NCBI GenBank assembly: GCA_963837775.1
Contig: CAWIOX010000018.1
Span: forward strand, 186,001-250,000
DNA length: 64,000 nt
Direction: 5' to 3'
From: CAWIOX01 sp963837775
GTDB lineage: Bacteria; Pseudomonadota; Gammaproteobacteria; Burkholderiales; Burkholderiaceae_D
Shown here: positions 9,267-17,106 of the stretch, piece by piece
Position numbering within the stretch: position 1 is the stretch's first letter
Layout: the number at the start of each line of letters is the position of its first letter
Position numbers and translations under genes: made by a program
Notes under the pieces: generated by a model
Seen by the model: only the letters and a program-made list of their open reading frames with translations
The model's database searches: none
What the model was told of the DNA's origin: nothing

Positions 9267-10424
9267 ATGCAGTTCAAGACAAAAATGATTCCGTTGGCAG
9301 GCGCAATTGCATTTGCTTTTGCAGGTTTCGCATCGGCAGCAGAAGAACAAATCGTCAAGATCGGTCACGTCGGCCCGATTTCAGGCTCTATTGCGCACCT
9401 TGGCAAAGACAATGAAAACGGCGCGCGCATGGCAATCGAGGAACTGAATGCCAAAGGCCTGACGATTGGCGGCAAAAAAATTAAATTCGAACTGCAAGCA
9501 GAAGATGATGCCGGCGATCCGAAACAAGGTACGACCGTGGCACAAAAACTGGTCGATGCCAAAGTCAAAGGCGTCATTGGCCACCTGAATTCAGGCACCA
9601 CCATCCCAGCCTCCAAGATCTACTACGAAGCCGGCATTCCACAAATTTCACCATCGGCAACCAACCCGAAATACACACAGCAAGGCTTCAAGTCAGCTTT
9701 CCGCGTCGTGGCCAATGACGGCCAGCTGGGCGGCACACTGGGCCGTTACGCTGTGCAAATCCTCAAGGCCAAGAAAGTGGCGGTCATCGATGACCGTACT
9801 GCCTACGGCCAGGGCGTAGCCGAAGAATTCATCAAGGGCGCCAAATCCAAATCAGCCGGTGTCGAAGTGGTTTCACAACAATACACCAATGACAAGGCAA
9901 CCGATTTCAATGCGATTCTGACGTCGATCAAAGCGAAAAATCCTGACGTCGTCTTCTTCGGCGGCATGGATGCAGTTGCTGGCCCGATGCTGCGTCAAAT
10001 GAAACAGCTTGGCATCACTGCCAAATTCATGGGCGGCGACGGCATCTGTTCCGAAGGCCTGACCAAACTGGCTGGCGATGCCATCGGTGACGAAGGTCAT
10101 GTCATCTGCGCTGAAGCGGGCGGTGTGGTCGATACAGACAGAAAAGGCATGGAAAACTTCAAAGCCGCCTACAAGAAGAAATTCGGCATTAACGTCGAAG
10201 TCTATGCACCGTACGTGTACGACGCACTGAACACGATGGTCGCAGCGATGCAAAAAGCGAACTCGGTCGAGCCCGAGAAATATTTGCCTGAATTGGCAAA
10301 AATTCATTACAAAGGCGTTACCGGCCCAATCGCTTTTGATGCAAAAGGCGATATCAAGGACGGTACGCTGACGCTCTACACCTACAAAGGTGGCGCACGC
10401 TCATTGATGGCTGTCGTGAAATAA
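9267..10424 (+). CDS. Branched-chain amino-acid ABC transporter, periplasmic binding protein (LivK type)
   Basis: The protein starts with a typical signal peptide (MQFKTKMIPLAGAIAFAF, cleavage after FASA-A) and continues with the mature start IVKIGHVGPISGSIAHLGKD, the hallmark of Leu/Ile/Val-binding periplasmic proteins (type I fold). It has 385 residues, the usual length. AGGAGA stands 6 bases before ATG 9267. No permease or ATPase gene lies next to it, so it either serves a transporter encoded elsewhere or is an orphan. GC content is lower than in the genes to the left, in line with strong expression. Two hairpins follow the gene. The precise ligand cannot be told from sequence. Confidence 0.9.
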   Translation: MQFKTKMIPLAGAIAFAFAGFASAAEEQIVKIGHVGPISGSIAHLGKDNENGARMAIEELNAKGLTIGGKKIKFELQAEDDAGDPKQGTTVAQKLVDAKVKGVIGHLNSGTTIPASKIYYEAGIPQISPSATNPKYTQQGFKSAFRVVANDGQLGGTLGRYAVQILKAKKVAVIDDRTAYGQGVAEEFIKGAKSKSAGVEVVSQQYTNDKATDFNAILTSIKAKNPDVVFFGGMDAVAGPMLRQMKQLGITAKFMGGDGICSEGLTKLAGDAIGDEGHVICAEAGGVVDTDRKGMENFKAAYKKKFGINVEVYAPYVYDALNTMVAAMQKANSVEPEKYLPELAKIHYKGVTGPIAFDAKGDIKDGTLTLYTYKGGARSLMAVVK

Positions 10425-10442
10425 CTCGTCAGGATTAAAGAA

Positions 10443-10470
10443 AGTGTTCTCATCTCCGGATAAGAGCACT
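10443..10470 (+). terminator. Hairpin after the livK-type gene
   Basis: AGTGTTCT (10443-10450) pairs with AGAGCACT (10463-10470) with one G-T pair, 19 bases after the stop codon. The following sequence is only moderately T-rich, so it may be a weak terminator or an mRNA 3'-end stabiliser. Confidence 0.4.
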
Positions 10471-10530
10471 GTATGTTTCAATGCAGACAAGATAATGCCT
10501 GTCGCCACGCTGCGCGCCATATCGGGCGCG

Positions 10531-10572
10531 CCAAACAAAACGCCAACCTTCGAAGGTTGGCGTTTTGTTTGG
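10531..10572. terminator. 42-bp perfect palindrome, likely bidirectional terminator
   Basis: CCAAACAAAACGCCAACCTTC is followed directly by its exact reverse complement. The stem has an A-rich left edge and T-rich right edge, so it could end transcription on both strands. It sits between convergent genes: the livK-type gene on plus and the esterase gene on minus. Its core CGCCAACC/GGTTGGCG recurs in a hairpin at 18997-19024. Confidence 0.7.
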
Positions 10573-10650
10573 TGCCCGCGTCAGAATTGAACCGCCGGCA
10601 TCAAGATTACAAATTATCTTCGCACCAAACCGACTGTCTTCATCAGATCA
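10573..10650. repeat. Dispersed 80-bp element B, copy 1
   Basis: This stretch begins TGCCCGCGTCAGAAT, contains CCGGCA, then an AAGAT...ATCTT hairpin, CACCAAAC and GATCAG. The same blocks in the same order occur at 20271-20349 with roughly three quarters of the bases alike by eye. The last bases overlap the stop codon of the esterase gene. Function unknown. Confidence 0.6.
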
Positions 10651-11346
10651 GTGCCCCGATTCTTTTAACAGGCCATCAAGCCACTCCAGAAAATCGGCTT
10701 TCATGGCCAGGCTGATGCCATGGTCAATGGGGTAAAGATGCGTGAGATGCGCCACCCCCAATTCGCCCAGCAATTGGTCCGAGCGCTGCGCCCACATCAC
10801 TGGCAGCTTGGTATCAAACTCGCCATGGCCGATAAAAGCGCGCAGGTTTTCCAGCCGCGTTTTGTCGGCAATATGGGGAGTGAGCTCGGGCAGGATGCGC
10901 CCGGACAAAATAGCAAAGCCGGCGACGCGTTCGGGTGCGCTCAGGGCCACGCTGGCACTGAGGATGCCGCCCTGGCTGAAACCGGCAATGACCGTGTTGT
11001 GCGCCGGGATGCGATACCGCGCCTGCACCTGTTGCACAAAATGGATCAAGGCCTCCCGGCTGCTCTCGGCTTCTTCAGCCACGATGCTGGGTCCTGCCGA
11101 GGTGAATGCAACCCTGAACCAGGCAAACTGCTGCGTCCCCAGTTGCAATGGGCCGCGCGGGAAGATCACCAGGGTTTGTGGGTCTATGCCCGCAGCAAAG
11201 TCGATCAAGTTCGTCTCATTGCCACCGACGCCGTGCAAAAGGACAACGCACTTGGTGGGCTTGAGCGGCGCCGGTTGCCGAACCCGATAAGACAGGCCCA
11301 GGTCGGCATCCGTGTGCAGCTCCGGAGTGGATAGGATGGTGTTCAT
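10648..11346 (-). CDS. Phospholipase/carboxylesterase-type alpha/beta hydrolase
   Basis: The 232-residue protein has the alpha/beta-hydrolase fold of the phospholipase/carboxylesterase family: VVLLHGVGGNE (oxyanion loop), the nucleophile elbow GFSQGG (Ser in the middle), and a C-terminal DHGI histidine with a preceding acidic GHGEFD. I chose ATG 11346 (MNTILSTPEL) with GAAAG upstream; the longer frame to 11460 overlaps the neighbouring gene without family sequence. It is the last gene of a four-gene minus-strand group with a DODA-type dioxygenase, a DoxX protein and an NADP-binding protein, divergent from a LysR gene. Substrate unknown. Confidence 0.82.
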   Translation of the reverse strand: MNTILSTPELHTDADLGLSYRVRQPAPLKPTKCVVLLHGVGGNETNLIDFAAGIDPQTLVIFPRGPLQLGTQQFAWFRVAFTSAGPSIVAEEAESSREALIHFVQQVQARYRIPAHNTVIAGFSQGGILSASVALSAPERVAGFAILSGRILPELTPHIADKTRLENLRAFIGHGEFDTKLPVMWAQRSDQLLGELGVAHLTHLYPIDHGISLAMKADFLEWLDGLLKESGH

Positions 11347-11371
11347 GTTGCACTTTCTTTCTATAGTCAGA

Positions 11372-12199
11372 CTATGGCGCCACTGAAACAGCGGCGGGCT
11401 GCGGCATGCCCCAGACATACGAATCCATCGACAGTACGCCGTGGGTGATGCCGCCATCAATGGCTTGTACGGTATCGGAATCGCTCTGCGCGCCCAGCGC
11501 TACCAGCAAAGGAAGGAAATGCTCTTCGGTCGGATGCGCTCTCTGGGCATGCGGCGCTTCGGTGCGGTATTGGATGAGCGGACCTGTCGCGTTGGCAAGC
11601 ACTGCAGTCTGTACCCAGGTGGCAAATTCTCTGGCATACGCTGCCGGTGCACTGCCCGATTGGCGGAACTCAAAGAGGTTGTGCGTCATGCTGCCAGACG
11701 CGACGATGAGTACGCCTAGCTCACGCAGAGGCGCCAGGGCCCGGCCCAGCTTCACAGCCTGCAGGCTGTTCAAGTTGTGGGGCATGGATACCTGAAACAC
11801 CGGGACATCCGCTTTGGGCAGCAGGTGCATCAATGGAACCCAGGCACCGTGGTCGAGTCCGCGATGCGCATCGAGTGCCGTGGCAAAGCCCGCTGCGGCC
11901 AGCAACCTGGCGGCCTGTTTGGCGAGTTCCGACTGACCCGTGGCGCGATACTGCAATGCATACAGGCTGGACGGGAAGCCGCCAAAGTCATGCACCGTCT
12001 CGGGCCGATCGGTGATCATCACCTTCACGCCATGCGTTTGCCAGTGGGGTGACACCACCAGCACCGCTTTGAGTGCCGGGAGCTGCCCGCCAAGTTCGTG
12101 CAGGCGGGGGCCAAGCACGCCGGGCTCAATGGCGAAGGTGGGGGCGCCGTGCGAGATGAAAAATACCGGCGCTTTAGTGGTGGATGTCATGTTGTTCAA
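11372..12199 (-). CDS. DODA-type extradiol ring-cleavage dioxygenase (YgiD-like)
   Basis: This is a zinc/iron LigB-fold protein like E. coli YgiD (4,5-DOPA dioxygenase). Visible metal and active-site pieces are FFISHGAPTFAIEPG near residue 15, VLVVSPHWQTHG near residue 48, HDFGGFP, and GLDHGAWVPLMHLLP near residue 116. The length, 275 residues, is normal. Members cleave catechol-type rings or act on DOPA. The start codon is directly next to the stop of the DoxX gene upstream (12200), so the two are co-transcribed; a start at 12190 (MTSTTK) is equally possible. In this cluster it may belong to an aromatic or quinone stress response under the LysR regulator, which is inference. Confidence 0.88.
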   Translation of the reverse strand: MNNMTSTTKAPVFFISHGAPTFAIEPGVLGPRLHELGGQLPALKAVLVVSPHWQTHGVKVMITDRPETVHDFGGFPSSLYALQYRATGQSELAKQAARLLAAAGFATALDAHRGLDHGAWVPLMHLLPKADVPVFQVSMPHNLNSLQAVKLGRALAPLRELGVLIVASGSMTHNLFEFRQSGSAPAAYAREFATWVQTAVLANATGPLIQYRTEAPHAQRAHPTEEHFLPLLVALGAQSDSDTVQAIDGGITHGVLSMDSYVWGMPQPAAVSVAP

Positions 12200-12610
12200 T
12201 CAGCGCTCGTTGCGCGCATCAATACTCCATGCACCCGCACCATTGGCAGCCAGTGCCAGCAAACCGCCGACCACCGCAATGTTCTTGAAGAACAGCAGTT
12301 GTGTGACGAATGCCTGGTCAGCAGGCGCTCCCCAATAGGCATGGAAGAAGAAGCTCGCCGCCAGCGTGAACGCCGCCAGGACCAAGGCGGCCAAGCGCGT
12401 ACCGAACCCAGCCAGAAGCGCCAGGCTACCCAGAATTTCAACGGTCAGTGCCAACGCTGCACCGAGGGTGGGCAGTGGCAGACCCACAGAAGAAATATAG
12501 CCCACGGCTCCGGTGAAGCCGGTGAGCTTGCTGATCCCGGCGGGAAGGAAGAGTGCTACAAACAGCAGGCGAGAGGCCAGGCTAAGGCTATTTTGAATGG
12601 ACTTGGACAT
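12200..12610 (-). CDS. DoxX-family membrane protein
   Basis: A 136-residue protein with four predicted membrane segments: residues 8-28 (SLASRLLFVALFLPAGISKL), 47-68, 70-90 and 100-122. LPAGISKLTGF and the second-helix region LGAALALTVEILGSLALL are typical of DoxX/YqjF proteins. Such proteins are often found near redox or thiosulfate/quinone stress genes; the mechanism is poorly known. Start at ATG 12610 (MSKSIQNS) with GGGAAA just upstream. Second gene of the minus-strand operon that begins at 13326. Confidence 0.85.
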   Translation of the reverse strand: MSKSIQNSLSLASRLLFVALFLPAGISKLTGFTGAVGYISSVGLPLPTLGAALALTVEILGSLALLAGFGTRLAALVLAAFTLAASFFFHAYWGAPADQAFVTQLLFFKNIAVVGGLLALAANGAGAWSIDARNER

Positions 12611-12693
12611 GATGATTTCCCAAAGATGAACTAAATGATTGGTTTGGCGGGATCTGTGCAAGGGTTCAGCCCTCGCACAGATCCCGTCTTTGT

Positions 12694-13326
12694 TTAAGCG
12701 CGCTTGAGCCAGACGGGCGTAATTGACGTGCCCAGACCTGCGCCATAGCCCAGATAAATGTTGAGGCCAGCCACCGGCTCCAGGTAGCGGGCATTCTTCA
12801 GGCCGCCGGCATCGACTGTGGCAAAGCCCATGCTCTCGGCCAGCGCCTTGGCGCTGTGCCTGGCACGTTCACTGTCACTGGCAACAAACACTGGAACGGT
12901 CTGGCCGTTGCCAAAGTCAGCGCCATCCGACAGCACCTGTGCAAACACCGTGTTGAACGCCTTGACCACTTCAGCGCCGGGAATCGCCTTGGCGATTTCT
13001 TCGGATGCCGACGTGCTGTGGCCCAGGGTCAATCCCATGTAGTCGGCAGTCAGTGGGTTGGTGATGTCGATGACGACCTTGCCTGCCAGGTCGCCCACGC
13101 TATTCAATGCCGCCACGGCATCGTCGTAGCCGGTCGCCAGCACGACCACGTCGGCGGCAGCCGCCGCGTTGGCTGCAACCACGGCGATAGCGCCCGGGTT
13201 GGCAGCAGCTACAGCCTGCGCTTTTTCCAGATTGCGGGCGGTCACGGTGACCTGGTGGCCGGCGCGGGTGAGTTGTTTGACGAAGGCCGAGCCCATGTTG
13301 CCGGCGCCGATGACTGTTACTTTCAT
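12694..13326 (-). CDS. NADP-binding F420-reductase-like oxidoreductase
   Basis: The N-terminus MKVTVIGAGNMGSAFVKQL is a Rossmann dinucleotide-binding motif of the NADPH:F420 oxidoreductase-like family. TGYDDAVAALNSV, VVIDITNPLT and VVKAFNTVFAQVL are further family marks. The 210-residue length is typical. In bacteria without F420 the role is unclear, probably reduction of a small molecule with NADPH. ATG 13326 was chosen because AAGGAAA precedes it and because the Rossmann motif starts at residue 3. It is the first gene of the operon and divides a 150-base promoter region with the LysR gene. Confidence 0.83.
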   Translation of the reverse strand: MKVTVIGAGNMGSAFVKQLTRAGHQVTVTARNLEKAQAVAAANPGAIAVVAANAAAAADVVVLATGYDDAVAALNSVGDLAGKVVIDITNPLTADYMGLTLGHSTSASEEIAKAIPGAEVVKAFNTVFAQVLSDGADFGNGQTVPVFVASDSERARHSAKALAESMGFATVDAGGLKNARYLEPVAGLNIYLGYGAGLGTSITPVWLKRA

Positions 13327-13476
13327 GATATTTCCTTTTATTCGTTGAACTTGTCTGTTTGCGGACACTGCATCGACTCAACAGAATGTTTTGCGGTGCA
13401 TGGGATGGACTTTATTGGTTCTTCGGCGGAAGATAAACACTGAAAATTAAGATTTATTGTTTCACCAGGAGAGATA

Positions 13477-14376
13477 GTGGACCGATTTCTTGAAATGCAG
13501 ACTTTCAATGCGGTGGTCGATGCAGGCAGCTTCGTCAAGGCGGCAGACGCTTTGGATATGTCCAAGGCCGCGGTATCGCGGTATGTGGTTGACATGGAAA
13601 CCCGCTTGGGCGTGCGGCTGCTGCACCGTACAACGCGGCGGCTATCCTTGACCGATGAAGGGCAAGTTTTTTATGCCCGCAGCAAGGAGCTTCTGGCTGA
13701 GCTGCAAGAGGCCGAGGATGAAATCACTTCGCGCAGCGACGCCGCAAGCGGCTTATTGCGCATCAATGCACCATTTACCTTTGGCATTCTTCATCTGGCC
13801 CCGCTATGGGGCGCGTTCAAAGCCCAGCACCCAAAAGTCACACTGGACGTGACGCTGGCAGATCGCTTGGTCGATTTGGTGGAGGAAGGCTATGACGTCG
13901 CGATCCGCATTGCCACGCTGGAAAGCTCAACTTTGGTGAGCAAGCGACTGGCGACCACCCGCATGGTGCTGTGCGCATCGCCGACCTATCTGGCGCAGCA
14001 CGGCACGCCCACGCATCCGGCTGATTTGGCGCAGCATTCGGTCATTTCCTACAGCTATTGGGCAACCAAGGACGAATGGCGGTTTAACGGGCCACAGGGT
14101 CCCGTGAGCGTCAAGACCAACCCGTGCATCCACACCAATAGCGGCGATACGTGCCGGGCCGCAGCATTGTCGCATCAGGGCGTGATCTTGCAGCCCACTT
14201 TCCTGGTCGGAAAGGATTTGTCAGACGGCACCTTGGTTGAGTTGATGCCGGAGTATCGCTCGATCGAGTTGGGTATCTATGCGGTATACCCGACGCGCAA
14301 ACATGTCTCGGCCAAAGTGCGCGCACTCATTGAGTTTCTGGCGGCCCGTTTTGCCGGCCGTGGAGCATCATGGTGA
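13477..14376 (+). CDS. LysR-family transcriptional regulator
   Basis: A 299-residue regulator with the N-terminal helix-turn-helix (VVDAGSFVKAADALDMSKAA, VSRYVVDMETRLGVRLLHRT) and a C-terminal periplasmic-binding-like effector domain. The gene starts at GTG 13477 with AGGAGA seven bases before it. It is divergent from the oxidoreductase/DoxX/dioxygenase/esterase operon, the usual position for a LysR gene that controls its neighbours. The effector is unknown. The subgroup with RTTRRLSLTDEG often regulates quinone or electrophile response genes, which would fit the operon, but this is inference. Confidence 0.92.
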   Translation: MDRFLEMQTFNAVVDAGSFVKAADALDMSKAAVSRYVVDMETRLGVRLLHRTTRRLSLTDEGQVFYARSKELLAELQEAEDEITSRSDAASGLLRINAPFTFGILHLAPLWGAFKAQHPKVTLDVTLADRLVDLVEEGYDVAIRIATLESSTLVSKRLATTRMVLCASPTYLAQHGTPTHPADLAQHSVISYSYWATKDEWRFNGPQGPVSVKTNPCIHTNSGDTCRAAALSHQGVILQPTFLVGKDLSDGTLVELMPEYRSIELGIYAVYPTRKHVSAKVRALIEFLAARFAGRGASW

Positions 14377-14390
14377 CAGTGCCGGCTGTT

Positions 14391-15161
14391 TCATTTTCGG
14401 TGAGCCGTCTTCGCAGAAGCCTGTGATGCTACAAGCACAGGGACTTCCCGATACACTTCCGGCAGTGTGCGTTTCAGATTGGTAATTTTCGGCAGATCGT
14501 ATCTCGCGATGTAGCCCGACTCCGGATGCAAGGTGGCGTAATCCTGATGATAGGCTTCCGCCGGATAGAAGGCACTGAACGGGCTCGACTGCGTCACGAT
14601 TTTTCTTGGAAACACATGCGCCGCGTCCAACTGCGCAATGTAGCGTTCAACAACCTGCTTCTGCTTGGCGTCCCTGTAGAAAACAGCCGAGCGGTACTGT
14701 GTCCCCGAGTCAGGGTATTGCTGATTAAGCTGCGTCGGGTCGTGCGCGACGGAAAAATAAATTTGCAGCAGTTTTCCGTAAGAAATTTGCTTGGGATCGA
14801 AGGTGATCTCCACCGACTCTGCATGTCCTGTATTGCCGGAACTCACCCGCTCATAATCAGCCGTCTCTTGCTTGCCTCCGGCATATCCAGACACCGCCTG
14901 CAGTACGCCTTTCGTATGCTGGAACACGGCTTGAATGCCCCAAAAGCACCCGCCCGCAAAAACCGCTTTCTCCTGGGCACCCTGCGTGCCGGCGACTTCG
15001 TCAACTGCTGGCGGCGGGATTTTGACCGCACTCTCGGCTGCCACGCTATTGGTGAACTGCATGCCGGCGCCTGCCAGTAGCAGCGCCCAGGCAAGCAGGA
15101 ACCGTTTGCCGCTGGTCACAGAATGCCGGTTTTTTGAAAAGCCATTGTGTATGAATTTCAT
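14391..15161 (-). CDS. msrA: Peptide methionine-S-sulfoxide reductase MsrA, exported form
   Basis: MsrA reduces methionine-S-sulfoxide in proteins. The catalytic motif GGCFWG is present (VFAGGCFWGIQAVF), as are SGYAGG, NTGHAESVEI and the Tyr/Asp substrate residues in AEAYHQDY. An N-terminal extension of ~70 residues includes a hydrophobic stretch (FLLAWALLLAGAGM) that looks like a signal or anchor, so the enzyme is probably periplasmic. The total is 256 residues. Start ATG 15161. The gene lies 56 bases downstream of msrB on the same strand, so the two form an operon. The reductant partner (DsbD/thioredoxin-like) is not encoded nearby. Confidence 0.93.
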   Translation of the reverse strand: MKFIHNGFSKNRHSVTSGKRFLLAWALLLAGAGMQFTNSVAAESAVKIPPPAVDEVAGTQGAQEKAVFAGGCFWGIQAVFQHTKGVLQAVSGYAGGKQETADYERVSSGNTGHAESVEITFDPKQISYGKLLQIYFSVAHDPTQLNQQYPDSGTQYRSAVFYRDAKQKQVVERYIAQLDAAHVFPRKIVTQSSPFSAFYPAEAYHQDYATLHPESGYIARYDLPKITNLKRTLPEVYREVPVLVASQASAKTAHRK

Positions 15162-15217
15162 GTTGTTGCTCCAGGTCGCATTGCGTCGCTTCACAGGTGA
15201 TTGCCGGTGTTTACGGA

Positions 15218-15712
15218 TCAGGTTTTGGGAATAAAAATCATTGCAGCGCCGTTCATGCAATAACGCAGGCCGGTGGGTGGCGGTCCATCGTCGAACACAT
15301 GACCAAGATGTCCGCCGCATCGGCGGCAACGCACTTCGTCGCGCGTCATACCAAATGCGGTGTCGGTCGACTTCTCTATCGCCTTGTCCAGAGGTTTCCA
15401 GAAGCTCGGCCACCCGGTGCCGCTGTCGAACTTGGCCTGAGAAGAAAAGAGCGGCAGCTTGCAAGCTGCGCAAACGTACACGCCCGCTCTCTTTTCATGA
15501 TCGAGCGGACTGGAGAACGGCCGCTCGGTTCCGGCTTGCCGCAATATATTGTACTGTTGCAAAGTCAGCAGTTTTCGCCATTCGGCATCCGTGTGCATGA
15601 CTTCATAGAGTTGCGCTGCATGCACATCCGGACTGAAAAGCGCTGCGCGCAGCGCGACCATGCTTCCGGCAAAAGCCGTAAAACCGCGTAAAACTTGTCG
15701 TCGATTGCACAT
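15218..15712 (-). CDS. msrB: Peptide methionine-R-sulfoxide reductase MsrB, exported form
   Basis: MsrB reduces methionine-R-sulfoxide. The SelR domain is complete: two zinc CxxC motifs (CAAC near residue 81 and CRRC near residue 131), FDSGTGWPSFW, GHVFDDGPPPTGLRYCMNGAAM with the catalytic Cys in RYCMN. The N-terminus (MCNRRQVLRGFTAFAGSM) has a twin-arginine and a hydrophobic stretch, so it is probably exported by Tat. 164 residues. First gene of the msrBA operon. Confidence 0.93.
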   Translation of the reverse strand: MCNRRQVLRGFTAFAGSMVALRAALFSPDVHAAQLYEVMHTDAEWRKLLTLQQYNILRQAGTERPFSSPLDHEKRAGVYVCAACKLPLFSSQAKFDSGTGWPSFWKPLDKAIEKSTDTAFGMTRDEVRCRRCGGHLGHVFDDGPPPTGLRYCMNGAAMIFIPKT

Positions 15713-15791
15713 GGCAGGGAATCCTTTGCGATTGACTACTATTGAATGGTTGATAGTTGGTCGCAGCAGTGAAGAAATCCTTACAGGCCAT

Positions 15792-16215
15792 CAGGCCGTG
15801 GTAAATGTGTGAGCATTAAATCAACGCTTCTGAGTACGCCTGCGCCAATAGTCACGAGCCGGCCGGGCTAGTATTAGCGCTGATTCCTAGGGCGTGTTAC
15901 CTGTCGCATGCGGTGAGGCGATGCGCAAACTGATTCGCCGAGGGCAGCGTGGATTGCCTGGCGGACGCAGCACATCGGGGGCAATGCGACAAACAATGAT
16001 CAGATATTCCCGGTCAACGAGGCGATAGGAACCTGGCGGAAAGCCGGGTTATTGATCGGCCGATCACAGGCAGACCACGCTTGCTGTCGTCTTTGCACCA
16101 ACGTCATAAATTAACATGGACCCGGCATCAAAGATGTCATATTTTTATGTAAGGACGTTGAATCACAGCTGGACTAACTGGCATTGAAACAATAAAAGCC
16201 GAAAGGGTTTCTATT
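15792..16215. other. Intergenic region between msrB and cytochrome b gene
   Basis: About 420 bases in which I see no gene, on either strand, with family character. It must hold divergent promoters for msrB (minus) and the cytochrome b gene (plus). A CTAGGGCGTGTTA sequence near 15888 resembles the edge of some IS5-type elements, but no second end or transposase remnant was found. Confidence 0.4.
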
Positions 16216-17106
16216 ATGGAAAACGCCGCTTCTTCCGTTGTGACGTCGGCTGCTGCGGGTGGTTTATATTATCGCCATCGCCTGCTGGTGCGGATCACGC
16301 ACTGGATCAATGTGATTTGCCTTGCTATCCTCTTCATGAGCGGTTTAGGCATCTTCAACGCGCATCCGTCTTTGTATTGGGGAAACTCTTCATACACAGG
16401 GCACCCTGCGTTGCTGGCAATCATTGCAGTCGACAAACAGGGAGTGGAGACGGAAGAGGAGGCGCCAGAAGCGAGTGCGCAAAAAGGCGTGCTGCGCGTA
16501 TTTGGGCATGAATTCGACACGACCGGCGTGCTGGGACTTTCCAGATATGACGGTGAGCTCCAGCAACGCGCATTCCCCAACTGGCTCACGGTTCCCGGCC
16601 CTTATTCGCTATCTTCGTCCCGCTTATGGCATTTCTTTTTTGCATGGCTATTGGTGATCAACGGCCTCGTCTACCTGCTGCATGCGATCGTAAGCGGACA
16701 TCTGAAACGCGATCTCGCCCCCGATGCGCAAGAGATGCGCGGCATCGGCGCCTCGATCAAGGAACACCTGATGTTCAAGCATCCGAAAGGCGAGGCGGCC
16801 AAGCGTTACAACGTATTGCAGAAATTGACCTATCTGGTCGTGATTTTCATTTTGCTGCCGCTGGTGATTCTGATGGGAATGGCGATGTCGCCGATGCTCG
16901 ATACCGTACTTACCGGATGGGTTGACTGGTTCGGCGGTCGTCAGGCGGCGCGAACCATCCACTTTATCGTTGCCTGGCTGCTGGTGGCGTTTGTGCTGAT
17001 CCATGTGTTCGAAGTGATCATCAGCGGCGTATGGAATCACTTGCGCTCAATGATCACGGGCTATTATTTCATTAAACCGGCGCCTGAAAAAGGTGAGCTG
17101 CCATGA
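16216..17106 (+). CDS. Inner-membrane cytochrome b (b561/thiosulfate-reductase type)
   Basis: A 296-residue membrane protein of the di-heme cytochrome b family used as quinol-oxidising anchor of molybdoenzymes. Four or five membrane helices are visible: residues 33-52 (INVICLAILFMSGLGIFN), 135-160 (HFFFAWLLVINGLVYLLHAI), 205-228 and 255-278 (FIVAWLLVAFVLIHVFEVII). Histidines in the first helix entry (RITHWIN), in RLWHFFFAW, LLHAIVS and ARTIHFIVAW/LIHVFEV are candidate heme ligands. The stop overlaps the start of the molybdoenzyme gene (ATGA), so both are translated together. Likely carries electrons between quinol and that enzyme. Confidence 0.85.
   Translation: MENAASSVVTSAAAGGLYYRHRLLVRITHWINVICLAILFMSGLGIFNAHPSLYWGNSSYTGHPALLAIIAVDKQGVETEEEAPEASAQKGVLRVFGHEFDTTGVLGLSRYDGELQQRAFPNWLTVPGPYSLSSSRLWHFFFAWLLVINGLVYLLHAIVSGHLKRDLAPDAQEMRGIGASIKEHLMFKHPKGEAAKRYNVLQKLTYLVVIFILLPLVILMGMAMSPMLDTVLTGWVDWFGGRQAARTIHFIVAWLLVAFVLIHVFEVIISGVWNHLRSMITGYYFIKPAPEKGELP

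Noticed and set aside
15888..15901. CTAGGGCGTGTTA, similar to one edge of IS5-type elements
   Set aside because: No matching second end, target duplication or transposase fragment in the 420-base gap.
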